A stretch of DNA of 64,000 nucleotides from Chamaecyparis obtusa (taxonomy: Eukaryota; Streptophyta; Pinopsida; Cupressales; Cupressaceae), in assembly GCA_027943335.1 (NCBI GenBank), contig BSBK01006379.1, positions 248,001 to 312,000 of the forward strand, in the 5' to 3' direction. The position numbers and the translations under genes were made by a program. Below are positions 24,605 to 35,428 of this stretch, piece by piece. The notes beneath the pieces were generated by a model. It was given only the letters and a program-made list of their open reading frames with translations. It had not been told where the DNA came from and did no database searches. Numbering within the stretch: position 1 is the first letter of the stretch; each line of letters opens with the position of its first letter.

Positions 24605-26035
24605 TGTTGGAAACTACAATTGAAGCAATTGTTGTATTGTCATTGATGTCAAACCTTAATTGGTAAGACAATTGCTATCTAAGAAAGTACTATATCTATT
24701 GATTGATGAGAAGGATTAGAGAAAGGGTGATAACAATAGAAACTAGAGAAAGGTTGAGCTATTTGATACTTCAATGAGTACTTGATCATGTGGCAAAATG
24801 ATAAGATAATGTATTGTTTAGCTAAGTAAGAAGCAAGACTAAACAAGTGGGCTTAACAGAGAAAAAGTGAATAAATCTAGTTTAAGCCAAGTGATGTTAG
24901 TGTCGACCGAGAGCCAGTATATGCCAAGTAAATTTAGTGTTGACCAAGCTATGTACTGATGACCGAGGAGTTGAACATAGTATTGACCGAGCATCAGTAA
25001 TTTACATTTGAGGAAGAAATTAGATTCCTAGCCGACTTAGTTGAATTCTTGGATTATGTAAATCATGTTGACTTTATTAATTGAGACATATGGAGAATTT
25101 AATGCATGGTAAACCATTTTATTGCGATTTCAATAAAGAGATTGAAGATGTTTCTAGAAGGATGGATGAAGAACATGAATGTTGGAAGTATTCAATGAAT
25201 CCAGCCTAATCCTAAAATCTACGGAGGAGATTAAGCAGAAAAAGATGGATCTACCTATTGAAGAGGTATAAAGGAAAACCTAAGTGTGAGGTTAAAGAAG
25301 GATGTTGGAATTGTTGATGTTATTGACTGATAAGTCTAAGCAAAAAGGATGAAGGTGAAGGAGTTGATTAGAGTTGTGATTGCTTGAAGAGAATTTCGAG
25401 CAGATCAGTGATGGAGATAAAAATAGAATTCAGTCAGTAAGTCAACATATATGTGTGAATTGGATCTGTTATTTGCAAAATGAGTTGTATGTTTTTCAGA
25501 TCATATACTACTGCTACTTTCTAACCATTGTATTAGTCTAAATCCTTTAATCAAGGTTGACCTAACAGTCATTGTTTAAATCCTTTAATCAAGGTTTCAT
25601 TCTAATGGAATGTACTTAAGTCCTCTAACAAGGCTCACTCCTAACAGGGTGGTTGAAATCCTTTAACAGGGTCACACCTAGCAGTGTGTTTGTAAACCTT
25701 TGACATGGTTGGCTTTTCACAGAGCTCACTTCAAAAGAGTGAAAATATCAATAACATGTTACAAAGTGGTTTTTCCCAAATTGGGTTTCCACTATAAATC
25801 TTGGTGTCATACTTGTGTGAATGTTTTGGTGTGAACATTTTTATGTTTTGTAAGTTAAATATTGTTGGATAGTTGAATGCATTGTTATATGTTTCAAACA
25901 TACATTATTTAATGACCGAGTAATGTTGGTGATTATATTTGAGATTCTTGAAGTGTTTAAAAGTTAAATTGATACATATAGACCTGAGAACAACTAATTC
26001 AACCCCCCTCTTTGTTGTTCTAAATCATATTAATA
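24605..26035 (+). mobile_element. Solo LTR of a copia-type element
   Basis: The target duplication GAATG lies at 24600-24604 and 26036-26040. The LTR starts TGTTGGAAACTAC and ends TTAATA where CCAACA is expected (C to T changes). It shares with the copia LTRs at 34-45 kb the blocks CACTTCAAAAGAGTGAAA and GTGGTTTTTCCCAAATTGGG (about 25725-25790), the GACCGAG words and a terminal AACCCCCCTC tract. Removing it and one GAATG aligns the LINE frame (STIFSIKN to ICEEGVAFF) with the + copy at equal length. Confidence 0.85.
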
Positions 26036-26515
26036 GAATGACCAAACTTAAAGTTCTTGATACTAAAGATAGTGGAAGCATATTTTTTAATTTTAGCAGC
26101 CATATGAAAAATACTCGTTATCCTATCACCATCCTTAAGCCAAACTTCACGTGACTTTTGTTGTCAATAGATTTCCTCCCCAGAACATAAAATTTCCTAG
26201 TATGTTTGTAGATTTTTTTGAGTTTCATAAATGGAAGCATTTAGGCCATGACTAATAATTGTCTCATTAATTGCTTTTAGGTCTTTAGCCATAGACTCTT
26301 TCTCAAGAAAAATATTCTTAAAAATAAACTTGTTCCACATAATAATCTGAGATTTAACAAACTTCAATTTGGAATAAAATTGGAACATCTTGGAATCTTT
26401 GCAAAATGGTGAACATGTCCACCATTGTTTCAATAAAGAAAGAAAATGAGGATGAGTGAACCACATTTTTTAAAATTTAAATGAAGTTTTGACAGATGAA
26501 ACATGATCCTTCTTG

Positions 26516-27258
26516 ATAAGTAGGAGATATTTTCCACAGTGAGTCAAATTGTGATATTGCTATCAGAATTTAACTATGTAGTTTTTTTGTTTTTTTTGAG
26601 TCAAACTCATTGACCCATGATTCATGAGTAGTGATTCACCGAACCCATCTCTCATGAGAATGAAATGGAACACTTAGCACTCATTGGATCTAGGTGATGC
26701 TCACAGAGGTGAAGCACTGGGACTTCACAGGAGGTCACCCATCCCAGTACTACTCCAGCTCGAGCGTGCTTAACTACAGAGTCTCCTCCATGGAGAACCC
26801 ACTCTACTTGCATCCTCATTTGCAAAACCTTCACCAAGTGTTGTGCCTTATGAACTACACAGTTAAATCCTGATAGCAATATCACAATTTGACTCGCTAT
26901 GGAAAATATCTCCTACTTATCAATTGATGAGCTTAAGGGGATTTCTAATGAATGGTTCACAAGGCACAACACTTGGTGAAGGTTTTGAAAATGAGGATGC
27001 AAGTATAGTGGGTTTAACCATGGAGGAAACTCCGTAGTTAAGCACACTCGAGCTGGAGTAGTACTGGGATGGGTGACCTCCTGGGAAGTCCCAGTGCTTC
27101 ACCTCTGTGAGCATCACCTAGATCCAATGAGTGCTAAGTGTTCCATTTCATTCTCATGAGAGATGGGTTCAGTGAACCACTACTCATGAATAATGGGTCA
27201 ATGAGTTTGACTCAAAAAACAAAAAACTACACAGTTAAATCCTGATAGCAATATCACA
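26516..27258. mobile_element. 5S-rRNA-derived inverted dimer with 13-bp target duplication
   Basis: ATGATCCTTCTTG flanks it exactly (26503-26515 and 27259-27271), and removing the element plus one copy restores the LINE frame NFDKKDHVSSVKTSF. The left arm (to about 26853) is a - oriented unit with its 5S-like segment at 26709-26783. The right arm is + oriented with 5S-like 27028-27102. The arms meet at a short AAC overlap. Each segment matches the 3' two-thirds of plant 5S rRNA, including AGTTAAGC (box A region) and GGATGGGTGACCTCC (box C). 5S-bearing LTRs of Cassandra TRIMs are the known precedent, but no LTR boundary, PBS or 5-bp duplication is seen here. Confidence 0.8.
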
Positions 27259-27343
27259 ATGATCCTTCTTGTCAAAGTTAAGTAAAATAGGAAAATGATC
27301 TACTTTTGAAGAAGCAAGAATTTCAGAAGAAAAGGATAAATTA

Positions 27344-30300
27344 ATAAGTAGGAGATATTTTCCACAGCAGGTCAAATTGTGATATTGCTATCAGGATTTA
27401 ACTGTGTAGTTTTTTTGAGTCAAACTCATTGACCCATGATTCATGAGTAGCGGTTCACCCAAACCCATCTCTCATGAGAATGAAATAGAAAAATTAGCAC
27501 TCATTGGATCTAGGTGATGCTCACAGAGGTGAAGCACCGGGACTTCCCGGGAGGTCACCCATCCCAATACTACTCCAGCTCGAGTGCGCTTAACTATGGA
27601 GTTTCCTCCATGGTTAAACCCACTCTACTTGCATCCCCATTTGAAAAACCTTCACCAAGTGTTGTGCCTTATGAACCATTCATTAGAACACACCTTAAGC
27701 TCATCAATTGATAAGTAGGAGATATTTTCCACTACAAGTCAAATTGTGATATTGCTATCAGGATTTAACTGTGTAGTTTTTTTGAGTCAAACTGATTGAC
27801 CCATGATTCATGAGTAGTGGTTCACCCGAACCCATCTCTCATGAGAATGAAATGGAAAACTTAGCACTCGTTGGATCTAGGTGATGCTAACCGAGGTGAA
27901 GCACCAGGACTTCCTGGGAGGTCACCCATCCCAGTACTACTCCCGCTCAAGCGCGCTTAACTATGGAGTTTTCTCCATGGTTAAACCAACTCTACTTGCA
28001 TCCTCATTTGCAAAACCTTCACCAAGTTTTGTGCCTTATGAACCATTCATTAGAACACCCCTTAAGCTCATCAATTGATAAGTAAGAGATATTTTCCACA
28101 GCAATTCAAATTGTGATATTGCTATCAGGATTTAACTGTGTAGTTTTTTTGAGTCAAACTGATTGACCCATGATTCTTGAGTAGTGGTTCACCCAAACCC
28201 ATCTCTCATCAGATTGAAATGGAAAACTTAGCACTCATTGGATCTAGGTGATGCTCACAGAGGTGAAGCACTGGGACTTCTTGGGAGGTCACCCATCCCA
28301 ATACTACTCCAGCTCGAGCATGCTTAACTATGAAGTTTGCTCCATGGTTAAACCCACTCTATATGCATCCTCATGAGAGATGGGTTTGGGTGAACCACTA
28401 CTCATGAATCATGGGTCAATGAGTTTGACTCAAATAAAATACACAGTTAAATCCTGATAGAAATATCAAAATTTGATTTGCAGTGGAAAATATATCCTAC
28501 TTATCAATTGATGAGCTTAAGGGGTGTTCTAATGAATGGTTCATAAGGCACAACACTAGGTGAAGGTTTTGCAAATGAGGATGCAAGTAGAGTGGGTTTA
28601 ACCATGGAGGAAACTCCGTAGTTAAGCGCGCTTGAGCTAGAGTAGTACTGGGATGGGTAACCTCCCAGGAAGTCCTGGTGCTTCACCTCTATGAGAATCA
28701 CCTAGATCCAATGAGTGCTAAGTTTTCCATTTCATTCTCATGAGAGATGGGTTCAGGTGAACCACTACTCATGAATCATGGGTCAATGAGTTTGACTCAA
28801 AAAAACTACACAGTTAAATCTTGATAGCAATATCACAAGTTGACTTGCTATGGAAAATATCTCTTACTTATCAATTGATGAGCTTAAGGGGCATTCTAAT
28901 GAATGGTTCATAAGGCACAACACTTGGTGAAATTTTTGCAAATGAGGATACAAGTAGAGTGGGTTTAACCATGGAGGAAACTCCATAGTTAAGCGCGCTT
29001 GAGCTAGAGTAGTACTGGGATGGGTGACCTCCCGAGAAGTCCCGGTGCTTCACCTCTATGAGAATCACCTAGATCCAATGAGTGCTAATTTTTCCATTTC
29101 ATTCTCATGAGAGATGGGTTCAGTTGAACCACTACTCATGAATCATGGGTCAATGAGTTTGACTCAAAAAAACTACACAGTTAAATCTTGATAGCAATAT
29201 CATAATTTTACTTGCTATGGGAAATATCTCCTACTTATCAATTGATGAGTTTAAATGGAATTCTAATGAATGGTTCATAAGGCACAACACTTGGTGAAGG
29301 TTTTGAAAATGAGGATGCAAGTAGAGTGGATTTAACCATGGAGGAAACTCTATAGTTAAGCACGCTTGAGCTGGAGTAGTACTAGGATGGGTGACCTCCC
29401 AAGAAGTCCTGATGCTTCACCTCTGTGAGAATCACCTAGATCCAATGAGTGCTAAGTTTTTCATTTCATTCTCATGAGAGATGGGTTCGGGGGAACCACT
29501 ACTCATGAATCATGGGTCAATGAGTTTGACTCAAAAAAACTACACAGTTAAATCCTAATAGCAATATCACAATTTGACTTGCTGTGGAAAATATGTCCTA
29601 CTTATCAATTGATGAGCTTAAGGAGTGTTCTAATGAATGGTTCATAAGGCACAACACTTGGTGAAGGTTTTGCAAATGAGGATGCAAGTAGAGTGGCTTT
29701 AACCATGGAGGAAACTCCGTAGTTAAGCGTGCTCGAGTTGGAGTAGTAATGGGATGGGTGACCTCCTGGGAAGTCCGTGTGCTTCACCTCTATGAGCATC
29801 ACCTAGATCCAATGAGTGATAAGTTTTCCATTTCATTCTCATGAGAGATGCATTTAGGGGAACCACTACTCATGAATCATGGGTCAATGAGTTTGACTCA
29901 AAAAAACTACACAGTTAAATCCCGATAGCAATATCACAATTTGACTTGCTGTGGAAAATATCTCCTACTTATCAATTGATGAGCTTAAGGGGCATTCTAA
30001 TGAATGGTTCATAAGGCACAAAACTTGGTGAAGGTTTTTCAAATGAGGATGCAAGTAGAGTGGGTTTAACCATGGAGGAAACTTTGTAGTTAAGCATGCT
30101 CGAGCTGGAGTAGTACTGGGATGGGTGACCTCTTGGGAAGTCTCGGTGCTTCACCTCTGTGAGCATCACCTAGATCCAATGAGTGCTAAGTAATCCATTT
30201 CATTCTCATGAGAGATGGGTTTGGGTGAACCACTACTCATGAATCATGGGTCAATGAGTTTGACTCAAAAAAACTACACAGTTAAATCCTGATAGCAATA

Positions 30301-30671
30301 TCACAATTTGACTTGCTGTGGAAAATATGTCCTACTTATCAATTGATGAGCTTAAGGGGCGTTCTAATAAATGGTTCATAAGGAACAACACTTGGTGAAG
30401 GTTTTGAAAATGAGGATGCAAGTAGAGTGGATTTAACCATGGAGGAAACTCCGTAGTTAAGTGCACTCGAGCTAGAGTAGTACTGGGATGGGTGACCTCC
30501 CAGGAAGTCTTGGTGCTTCACCTCTATGAGCATCACCTAGATCCAATGAGTGTTAAGTTTTCCATTTCATTCTCATGAGAGATGGGTTCGGGTGAACCAC
30601 TACTCATGAATCATGGGTCAATGAGTTTGACTCAAAAAAACTATACAATTAAATCCTGATAGCAATATCAC
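27344..30671. mobile_element. 5S-rRNA-derived 367-bp multimer, inverted left arm, 12-bp target duplication
   Basis: AAGGATAAATTA (27332-27343) and AAGGAGAAATTA (30672-30683) flank it, and excision restores LINE codons reading NFCLSNFSFSSEIL. Units recur every 367 bp. Three are - oriented (5S-like 27529-27603, 27896-27970, 28263-28337), then an inversion at CTCATGAG (about 28369-28374), then a partial and six + oriented units (5S-like 28612-28686, 28979-29053, 29346-29420, 29713-29787, 30080-30154, 30447-30521). Each 5S-like segment keeps the intragenic pol III promoter boxes, and TTTT about 50 bp downstream could terminate transcripts. Both this and the 26516 element begin ATAAGTAGGAG and end AATATCACA. 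Confidence 0.8.
28612..28686 (+). pseudogene. 5S rRNA-derived segment (representative unit)
   Basis: It aligns with plant 5S rRNA from about residue 43 to near the 3' end: AACTCCGTAGTTAAGCGCGC, then AGAGTAGTACTGGGATGGG and CTCCCAGGAAGTCC. The 5' third of 5S is replaced by unrelated sequence (GGGTTTAACCATGGAGGA), so this is not a ribosomal gene. The internal control region (box A, intermediate element, box C) is nearly intact, so pol III transcription is possible. Ten further copies are listed under the two 5S-bearing elements. Confidence 0.8.
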
Positions 30672-31076
30672 AAGGAGAAATTACTCAAACAAAAATTAAG
30701 ATAAATTAAAAAACTTTCCAGATGAGAAGAAATTTGACAATGAACCTGCCTATTAGTCCAGGTGACATTTTTCATCTAAAGAAATAATAGCATTATAATC
30801 TCTCCCTAGAATGATAAAATAATCATCATATTGAATTAACAAATTGGAAAAAGTCTCCAATAATTCTTCTTAATCAAAAGGAAAAGTAGGACCATAAATG
30901 TTAAATACAACAAAAGAGACCTCAAACCAATCAGCCTTGAGAAGTTGCCAATGTGAGGATGAAGAAATCATTTCCATTTTAATAGTTTTAGGATTCCATA
31001 AAGTTGTAAGGGCACTCGAGGCACCCATTGAGGGGACATGAAAACTTTACCAAAGATGCCGTTTTGAGAAAACACT

Positions 31077-32060
31077 GGGTGGTCCCACAATAGTGTGTCC
31101 CACTTTTTTAGACATGCTGATTTTTGCTAAAATAACATATTTTTAATATAATATGATGATTGAAGCCTTGAGAGGTTCCATTTGAAGGAATTAATTACAA
31201 ATGGTTAGCTCAAAGCCTCTGAGATTAAAAAAGCATTGATATAACATCTATACTCCTCATTCATACCTACAATGGAGTCTCCTTCGCACCTACTAAAATG
31301 CTGACAAGAAATCACTTCGACTTTATGTTTTGGTAGATCAAATGGATCCATTTGAAAAACCTATCTATGTAGTGTGATGCTATTCAGAACAAGATTTCTA
31401 ATGAATATAATTTTAATACATATTGAGTTCATTGTCACTTTTAAATATTACTTTAACTAAACATAGGTTGTTTGGTCATTGAACAACCTATATCTTCAAG
31501 ACTTTGGGAAAAATAGTAAATTGCAAAAATTTTTTTATGAAAAATATGTAGGAAAAAAGTATTTGTGTTACCTTTCTATTAAAAAAAAGGAAAAATGAAT
31601 TTCAATATACACAGATCACGTTAGAGCGATCCAAGTGACCATATGTCTTAATTATAGTTATTGTCACTTTAGAACTTAATAAACTATGAAATATTGATCC
31701 AAGATGAATGAAACCAATTGCATCCTTTAGATATTGAATTTGCAAATATAATCTCGAAAGAATTACATTGTTATCATATTTAAAAAAAAAGTTATGTTGA
31801 TCCAAGTGACACTAACTCCTTAAAAACACAGTTTTCCACACAAACCACTTTTTGAAGGAGAAGGAAAAATGAATTTTAAATTTTTTTAAAAATATATTTA
31901 GAAAATAGAAAGAAAGTTCTAAAAGACTCTAGCTTACATCATCTTCAAATTCCTAATAGTTTTGTGGCAACATGTGTTTGAAAGTGAAGGTTTTTCTCAT
32001 AATGTTGATCTTTGTGTCAAAGTTGGCCAAAAAGTGGGACACACTATTGTGGGACCACCC
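31077..32060. mobile_element. Non-autonomous DNA element with about 30-bp terminal inverted repeats
   Basis: The left end is GGGTGGTCCCACAATAG, then TGTGTCCCACTTTTT. The right end is its inverse, finishing GGGACCACCC at 32060. CACT flanks both sides (31073-31076, 32061-32064), or ACT if the extra C is part of the element. Removing it restores the LINE endonuclease reading LFDSVFSKRHLW. The 1-kb interior has no credible gene. The TIR resembles the end at 9004-9048, suggesting mobilisation by that element's transposase. The superfamily is unassigned. Confidence 0.85.
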
Positions 32061-32185
32061 CACTATCAAACAATTCTTGGGAAACCTTAGATTCTTGAAG
32101 AAGAAAAATGTCAACCTTAGAAGAATCAAGAAAATTCTTGATCCTTCCCCTTTTTTCAGGGGCATTTAATCCCTCGACATTCCAA

Positions 32186-34361
32186 GAAATAATCTTCATA
32201 TGATTCCAAGAGTGCGAGATGCAGTCCTTGTTTTAACCCAAGAACAAAATTTCTCAGTAATGGTAGATTGAATACCCACAATAATCTCATCTTTAACTTT
32301 TTCAGAATTCGGCTTTCTCCCTCTTTTCTTAGGATTTTTAATTGGGAGAGGAGAGAGAGGGGGGGGGCTGATCAAGAGCTAACATTTGAGAGAAATCAAA
32401 AGAGTACATACTAGAAGATTTTGGAATGTGAGCATTCTCACTACTATCGTTAAGGCATGATATTGTGAGAGGACCATGATCTTCATGATACACATGACCA
32501 GAAGAAAATGGAAATTAAGGAAAATCTTTTTCAACAATATCATCAAATAGCTCAAAAGCTACTGTAATCAAGATATTTGAAGCCAAAATTTGAATTTCAT
32601 GTTCTAAAACAACTGAAGAAGGGGATCGGAGAACTGGCAAAAAATATTCACTATAAAAAATTAAACTATGGATGATCTTAGAATCATCCAAAGCACCCTT
32701 AGGAATAGAATCAAAAGAAGGAATATTTAGGCACACTACCGAATAGGAGCTAAAAAATTGAACATGAAGGGTAAATATTCAAATAAAGTTTGCAAAATAA
32801 GGAACCAAATTTACCCTTAATTCAAGAATACTATCATTTTCTACTGGAGGTAACCAATAAAGGTCCAATCCAGAAGAAGATTATTGGTAATGTTGAAGCA
32901 TAGCCATAATTGAAAAGAAGCATATAACAGAAAAAATGAACAGAAAATCCAACTAGACATCAAAATCTAGACCCTTCTTGGGCAACAAATCTAAACATGA
33001 ATTAGAGATAGCCAAATGATCATGAAAAAAGGAACCGTTACAAAAATTGGTGGAAAAGTCAGAACAAAATTCAAGAGAAGATTTATATATTCCATGACAC
33101 TAAAAAGTAAAATGACCCAACAACAAGGCACACTCATGAACAGAGGCTAAATCTTTCAAATCTCCATAGATTGATTCCAAACACCATATTTAGAACATAA
33201 GGTTATCAAAGTATGTAGCAGCTCAAATAAATTTAGTAGTAAGAAAACCCTAACTGGCAGATGAGGCCTCTCAAAATGAACTAAATCATGTTTGATAAAA
33301 ATCCCCAACTTATTTGCTAGAATCTCAACAAGTTCTAAATCTTGATATTCTAAAGGTAGATCCAGAAAAATCACCCAAAATGGCATGAATTGTGGCTTCG
33401 TTGTTCATAAATTAAAATGAGGAGACCAGATATAGGTAAAAAATCCCTACCCCTTGACATAACTAACCTTTGAATTTATGAAATTTGTCTTGATGACGCC
33501 GATAATAAAAAATGACAATGAAAAATAATGAATCTTTATCATACAGAAATAAATCCTTCATAGCTTCCCAATGCAATTTTTCCCATGATATAAATTTATC
33601 AAAAGGAACAAATGAATGAAATTTACCAATTAACGTTGAAGCACACAAAGATTTTACTGAATCATGAATCAAATGCTCAGGAACACTTACCTTGTTTGAG
33701 TGTGGAGGATGTAGATTTCCCCTTATTGACTCTGAAAAAGAACAAAATTGCTCAATACCCGTGACCTTTGGATTAAAGGGAGCTCGATTGGAAACTGAAA
33801 TGTTATTCTAGAGAGACAAGAATTTAGGGTTATAGATAGAGGTGTTATTTGGCCAGGACACATATGAAGGTAAAAGAGGATTAAGATCTAGGGAAGAGGC
33901 CCTAAAATAATCTTGAGACGAAGAACCCTCTGAATGCGGATACCCAAAACAAATGTCAAAAGGAGATTGAGGTGAATGTGGTCTATGGTTACGACACTAA
34001 AACATCTGATGAAAAGGTTTTTTTATAGGAAACCAAAAGAGGACCTAAGATACCCTCAAATATCTGTGGACAAGGAGGAGGTAAAGTACGTCGATTGAAA
34101 GGCCAAAATGCAGATTTCTTACCAAAATTGTGAAAATACGAAGAGGTAGGAACAAATTTATTACCAAACCTATGAAAATATGAAGATGTGGGGATTTGGG
34201 AAGATTTATCATATGCTCGATCTCGCCAGTGACCAGCCTTTAGAACCCACTATGGAGTGTGATTAGATACCTCAAGCTGAGCTAAGTCAGATTCATCAAA
34301 GGGAACATCTACCCATCTGTTGCTGCCACCTCCTGATGCCCCAAAAAGTTGAAACCCTTCA
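32186..34361 (-). pseudogene. LINE ORF1, minus-strand copy, decayed
   Basis: The frame begins near the copia junction with GFQLFGASGGGSNRWVD, continues with KAGHWRDRAYDKS, and shows the ORF1 core STLIGKFHSFVPFDKFISW (about 33610) and LFLYDKDSLFFIVIFY, then PFWVIFLDLPLEYQDLELV (about 33370) and LANKLGIFIKHDLV. The C-terminal tail carries KKRGRKPNSEKVKDE, an AT-hook-like basic patch, and ends GII-stop overlapping ORF2. It is similar to the + copy throughout. Stops and shifts are frequent. Confidence 0.75.
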
Positions 34362-35411
34362 TCAGTTATTGCAGTGAGTATTAATTATAACTGTTCTTAA
34401 GCATTCATCAATGATTAACATACATGAATAAAGAAAGTATCATGAACACAAGAGACACCAGATTTAACATGGAAACCCAATATGGGAAAAACCACCAATG
34501 TAACTAGTTACTATTTTTCACTCTTCTAAAGTGAGCCTTGTTAGGAGCCAACCCGGTTAAAGGTTACAAAACACACTGTTAGGTGTGACCTTGTTAGAGG
34601 ATTTAATCACCCTATTAGGAGTCACCTTGTAAGAGGTCTTGAAACAATTCAATAGAACTGTCACCTTGTTAGAGGATTTACAAAATGGCTGTTAAACCAA
34701 CTCGGTTAGGAGATTTTGAAATCACTGCTACAATGGTAAGAAAGTAACAATGAAGTGACCTAAATAATGATGCAACTAAATTTCTAATTACAGATCTCTG
34801 TTCTGCTTCACTAGATCCTTCCTAATCAAATATATCTTTGCTACTCTTCAAGGATATCTAATCATCCTTAAAAATTCGCTCACACTTTCCTTCTTTTCAC
34901 TTACACACACTTTTAATTCACAACTTGACCTTCTATATATACCATTCGGATTGTCCATTCAGATTGTCAAGTCGACACTAATAACATTACTAATCATTAC
35001 AACAGTCAGCTAGAATAAACAAACTTTATTTCTCAAAATAAAAAAATCCTTCACTGGGCCGACCTTGCTCGGTAAACACTAATCCAAAGAGATTTCCTTT
35101 GGTGACCGAGAGAACTCGATAAGCACTGTGAATTTTGCAACATCCTTTGGAGACTGAGTGAACTCGGTAAACACTAACTTTCCTTTGATAACCATGGAAG
35201 CTCGATAAACACTATTTTCTACCATACTTTTCTTTGACGCCTGAAATATCTCGGTAGATATTGAAAACCACCTGTAGACCGACTTAGCTCGGTAAATGAT
35301 GGGAACTACTTTGCTGACCGACTGAGCTCGGTAAATGATATGACATTTTTGTGACATCAAAGACAACACACAATTAATCCAACAATCTCCTTCAAACAAT
35401 TGTATCCAATA
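34362..35411 (-). repeat. Copia 3' LTR, truncated
   Basis: It is colinear with 44145-45194, the same length (1,050 bp) and highly similar. It begins TATTGGATACAATTG (TG changed to TA) beside the polypurine tract and stops at CAATAACTGA where LINE sequence starts. It contains degenerate 40-bp repeats around CCTTGTTAGAGGATTT and repeated CTCGGTAAA words. Confidence 0.85.
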
Positions 35412-35428
35412 ATCTCCCTCTTTGGCAT
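35412..35428 (-). other. Copia polypurine tract
   Basis: On the minus strand ATGCCAAAGAGGGAGAT lies immediately before the 3' LTR, the standard copia plus-strand primer. Confidence 0.85.

Larger units (their letters stand above)
26036..32188 (-). pseudogene. LINE ORF2 N-terminal part: endonuclease and linker, interrupted
   Basis: ORF2 starts MKIISWNVEGLNAPEK at 32188, the ATG overlapping the ORF1 TGA (ATGA). Pieces: 32065-32188 (IFLLQESKVSQELF), 30684-31073 (VPSMGASSALTTLW, then LGRDYNAI and TWTNRQVHCQISS), 27272-27331 (SSKVDHFPILLNFD), 26041-26502 (MWFTHPHFLSLLKQWW, EIYWQQKSREVWLKDGD). Endonuclease motifs N, E, D and DHFPI are recognisable. Blocks are separated by the DNA element, the two 5S-bearing elements and, further down, the solo LTR. 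It is non-functional. Confidence 0.8.
20930..34361 (-). mobile_element. L1-type LINE with RNase H, minus strand, split by four insertions
   Basis: It has the same architecture as the + strand LINE, read from 34361 down to about 20930: ORF1, ATGA overlap, endonuclease, RT, zinc finger, RNase H, 3' hairpin. Removing four insertions (31077-32060, 27344-30671, 26516-27258, 24605-26035), each with one target copy, restores alignable LINE reading frame, which also fixes their boundaries. The 5' end is lost at the junction with a truncated copia LTR at 34361/34362. A deletion removes part of the endonuclease near 30770. Confidence 0.85.

Noticed and set aside
26920..30536. A family of 65-codon frames (starting MMLTEVKH or MILIEVKH) repeated every 367 bp
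   Set aside because: They are the antisense of the 5S-derived segments and their flanks. Their conservation follows from the repeat, not from protein selection.
27344..30671. Functional 5S rDNA tandem array
   Set aside because: Only the 3' two-thirds of 5S is present, the array is flanked by target duplications inside a LINE, and it contains an inversion.
27344..30671. CRISPR-like regular repeat array
   Set aside because: The units are 367 bp, contiguous, without unique spacers, and lie in a plant repeat context.
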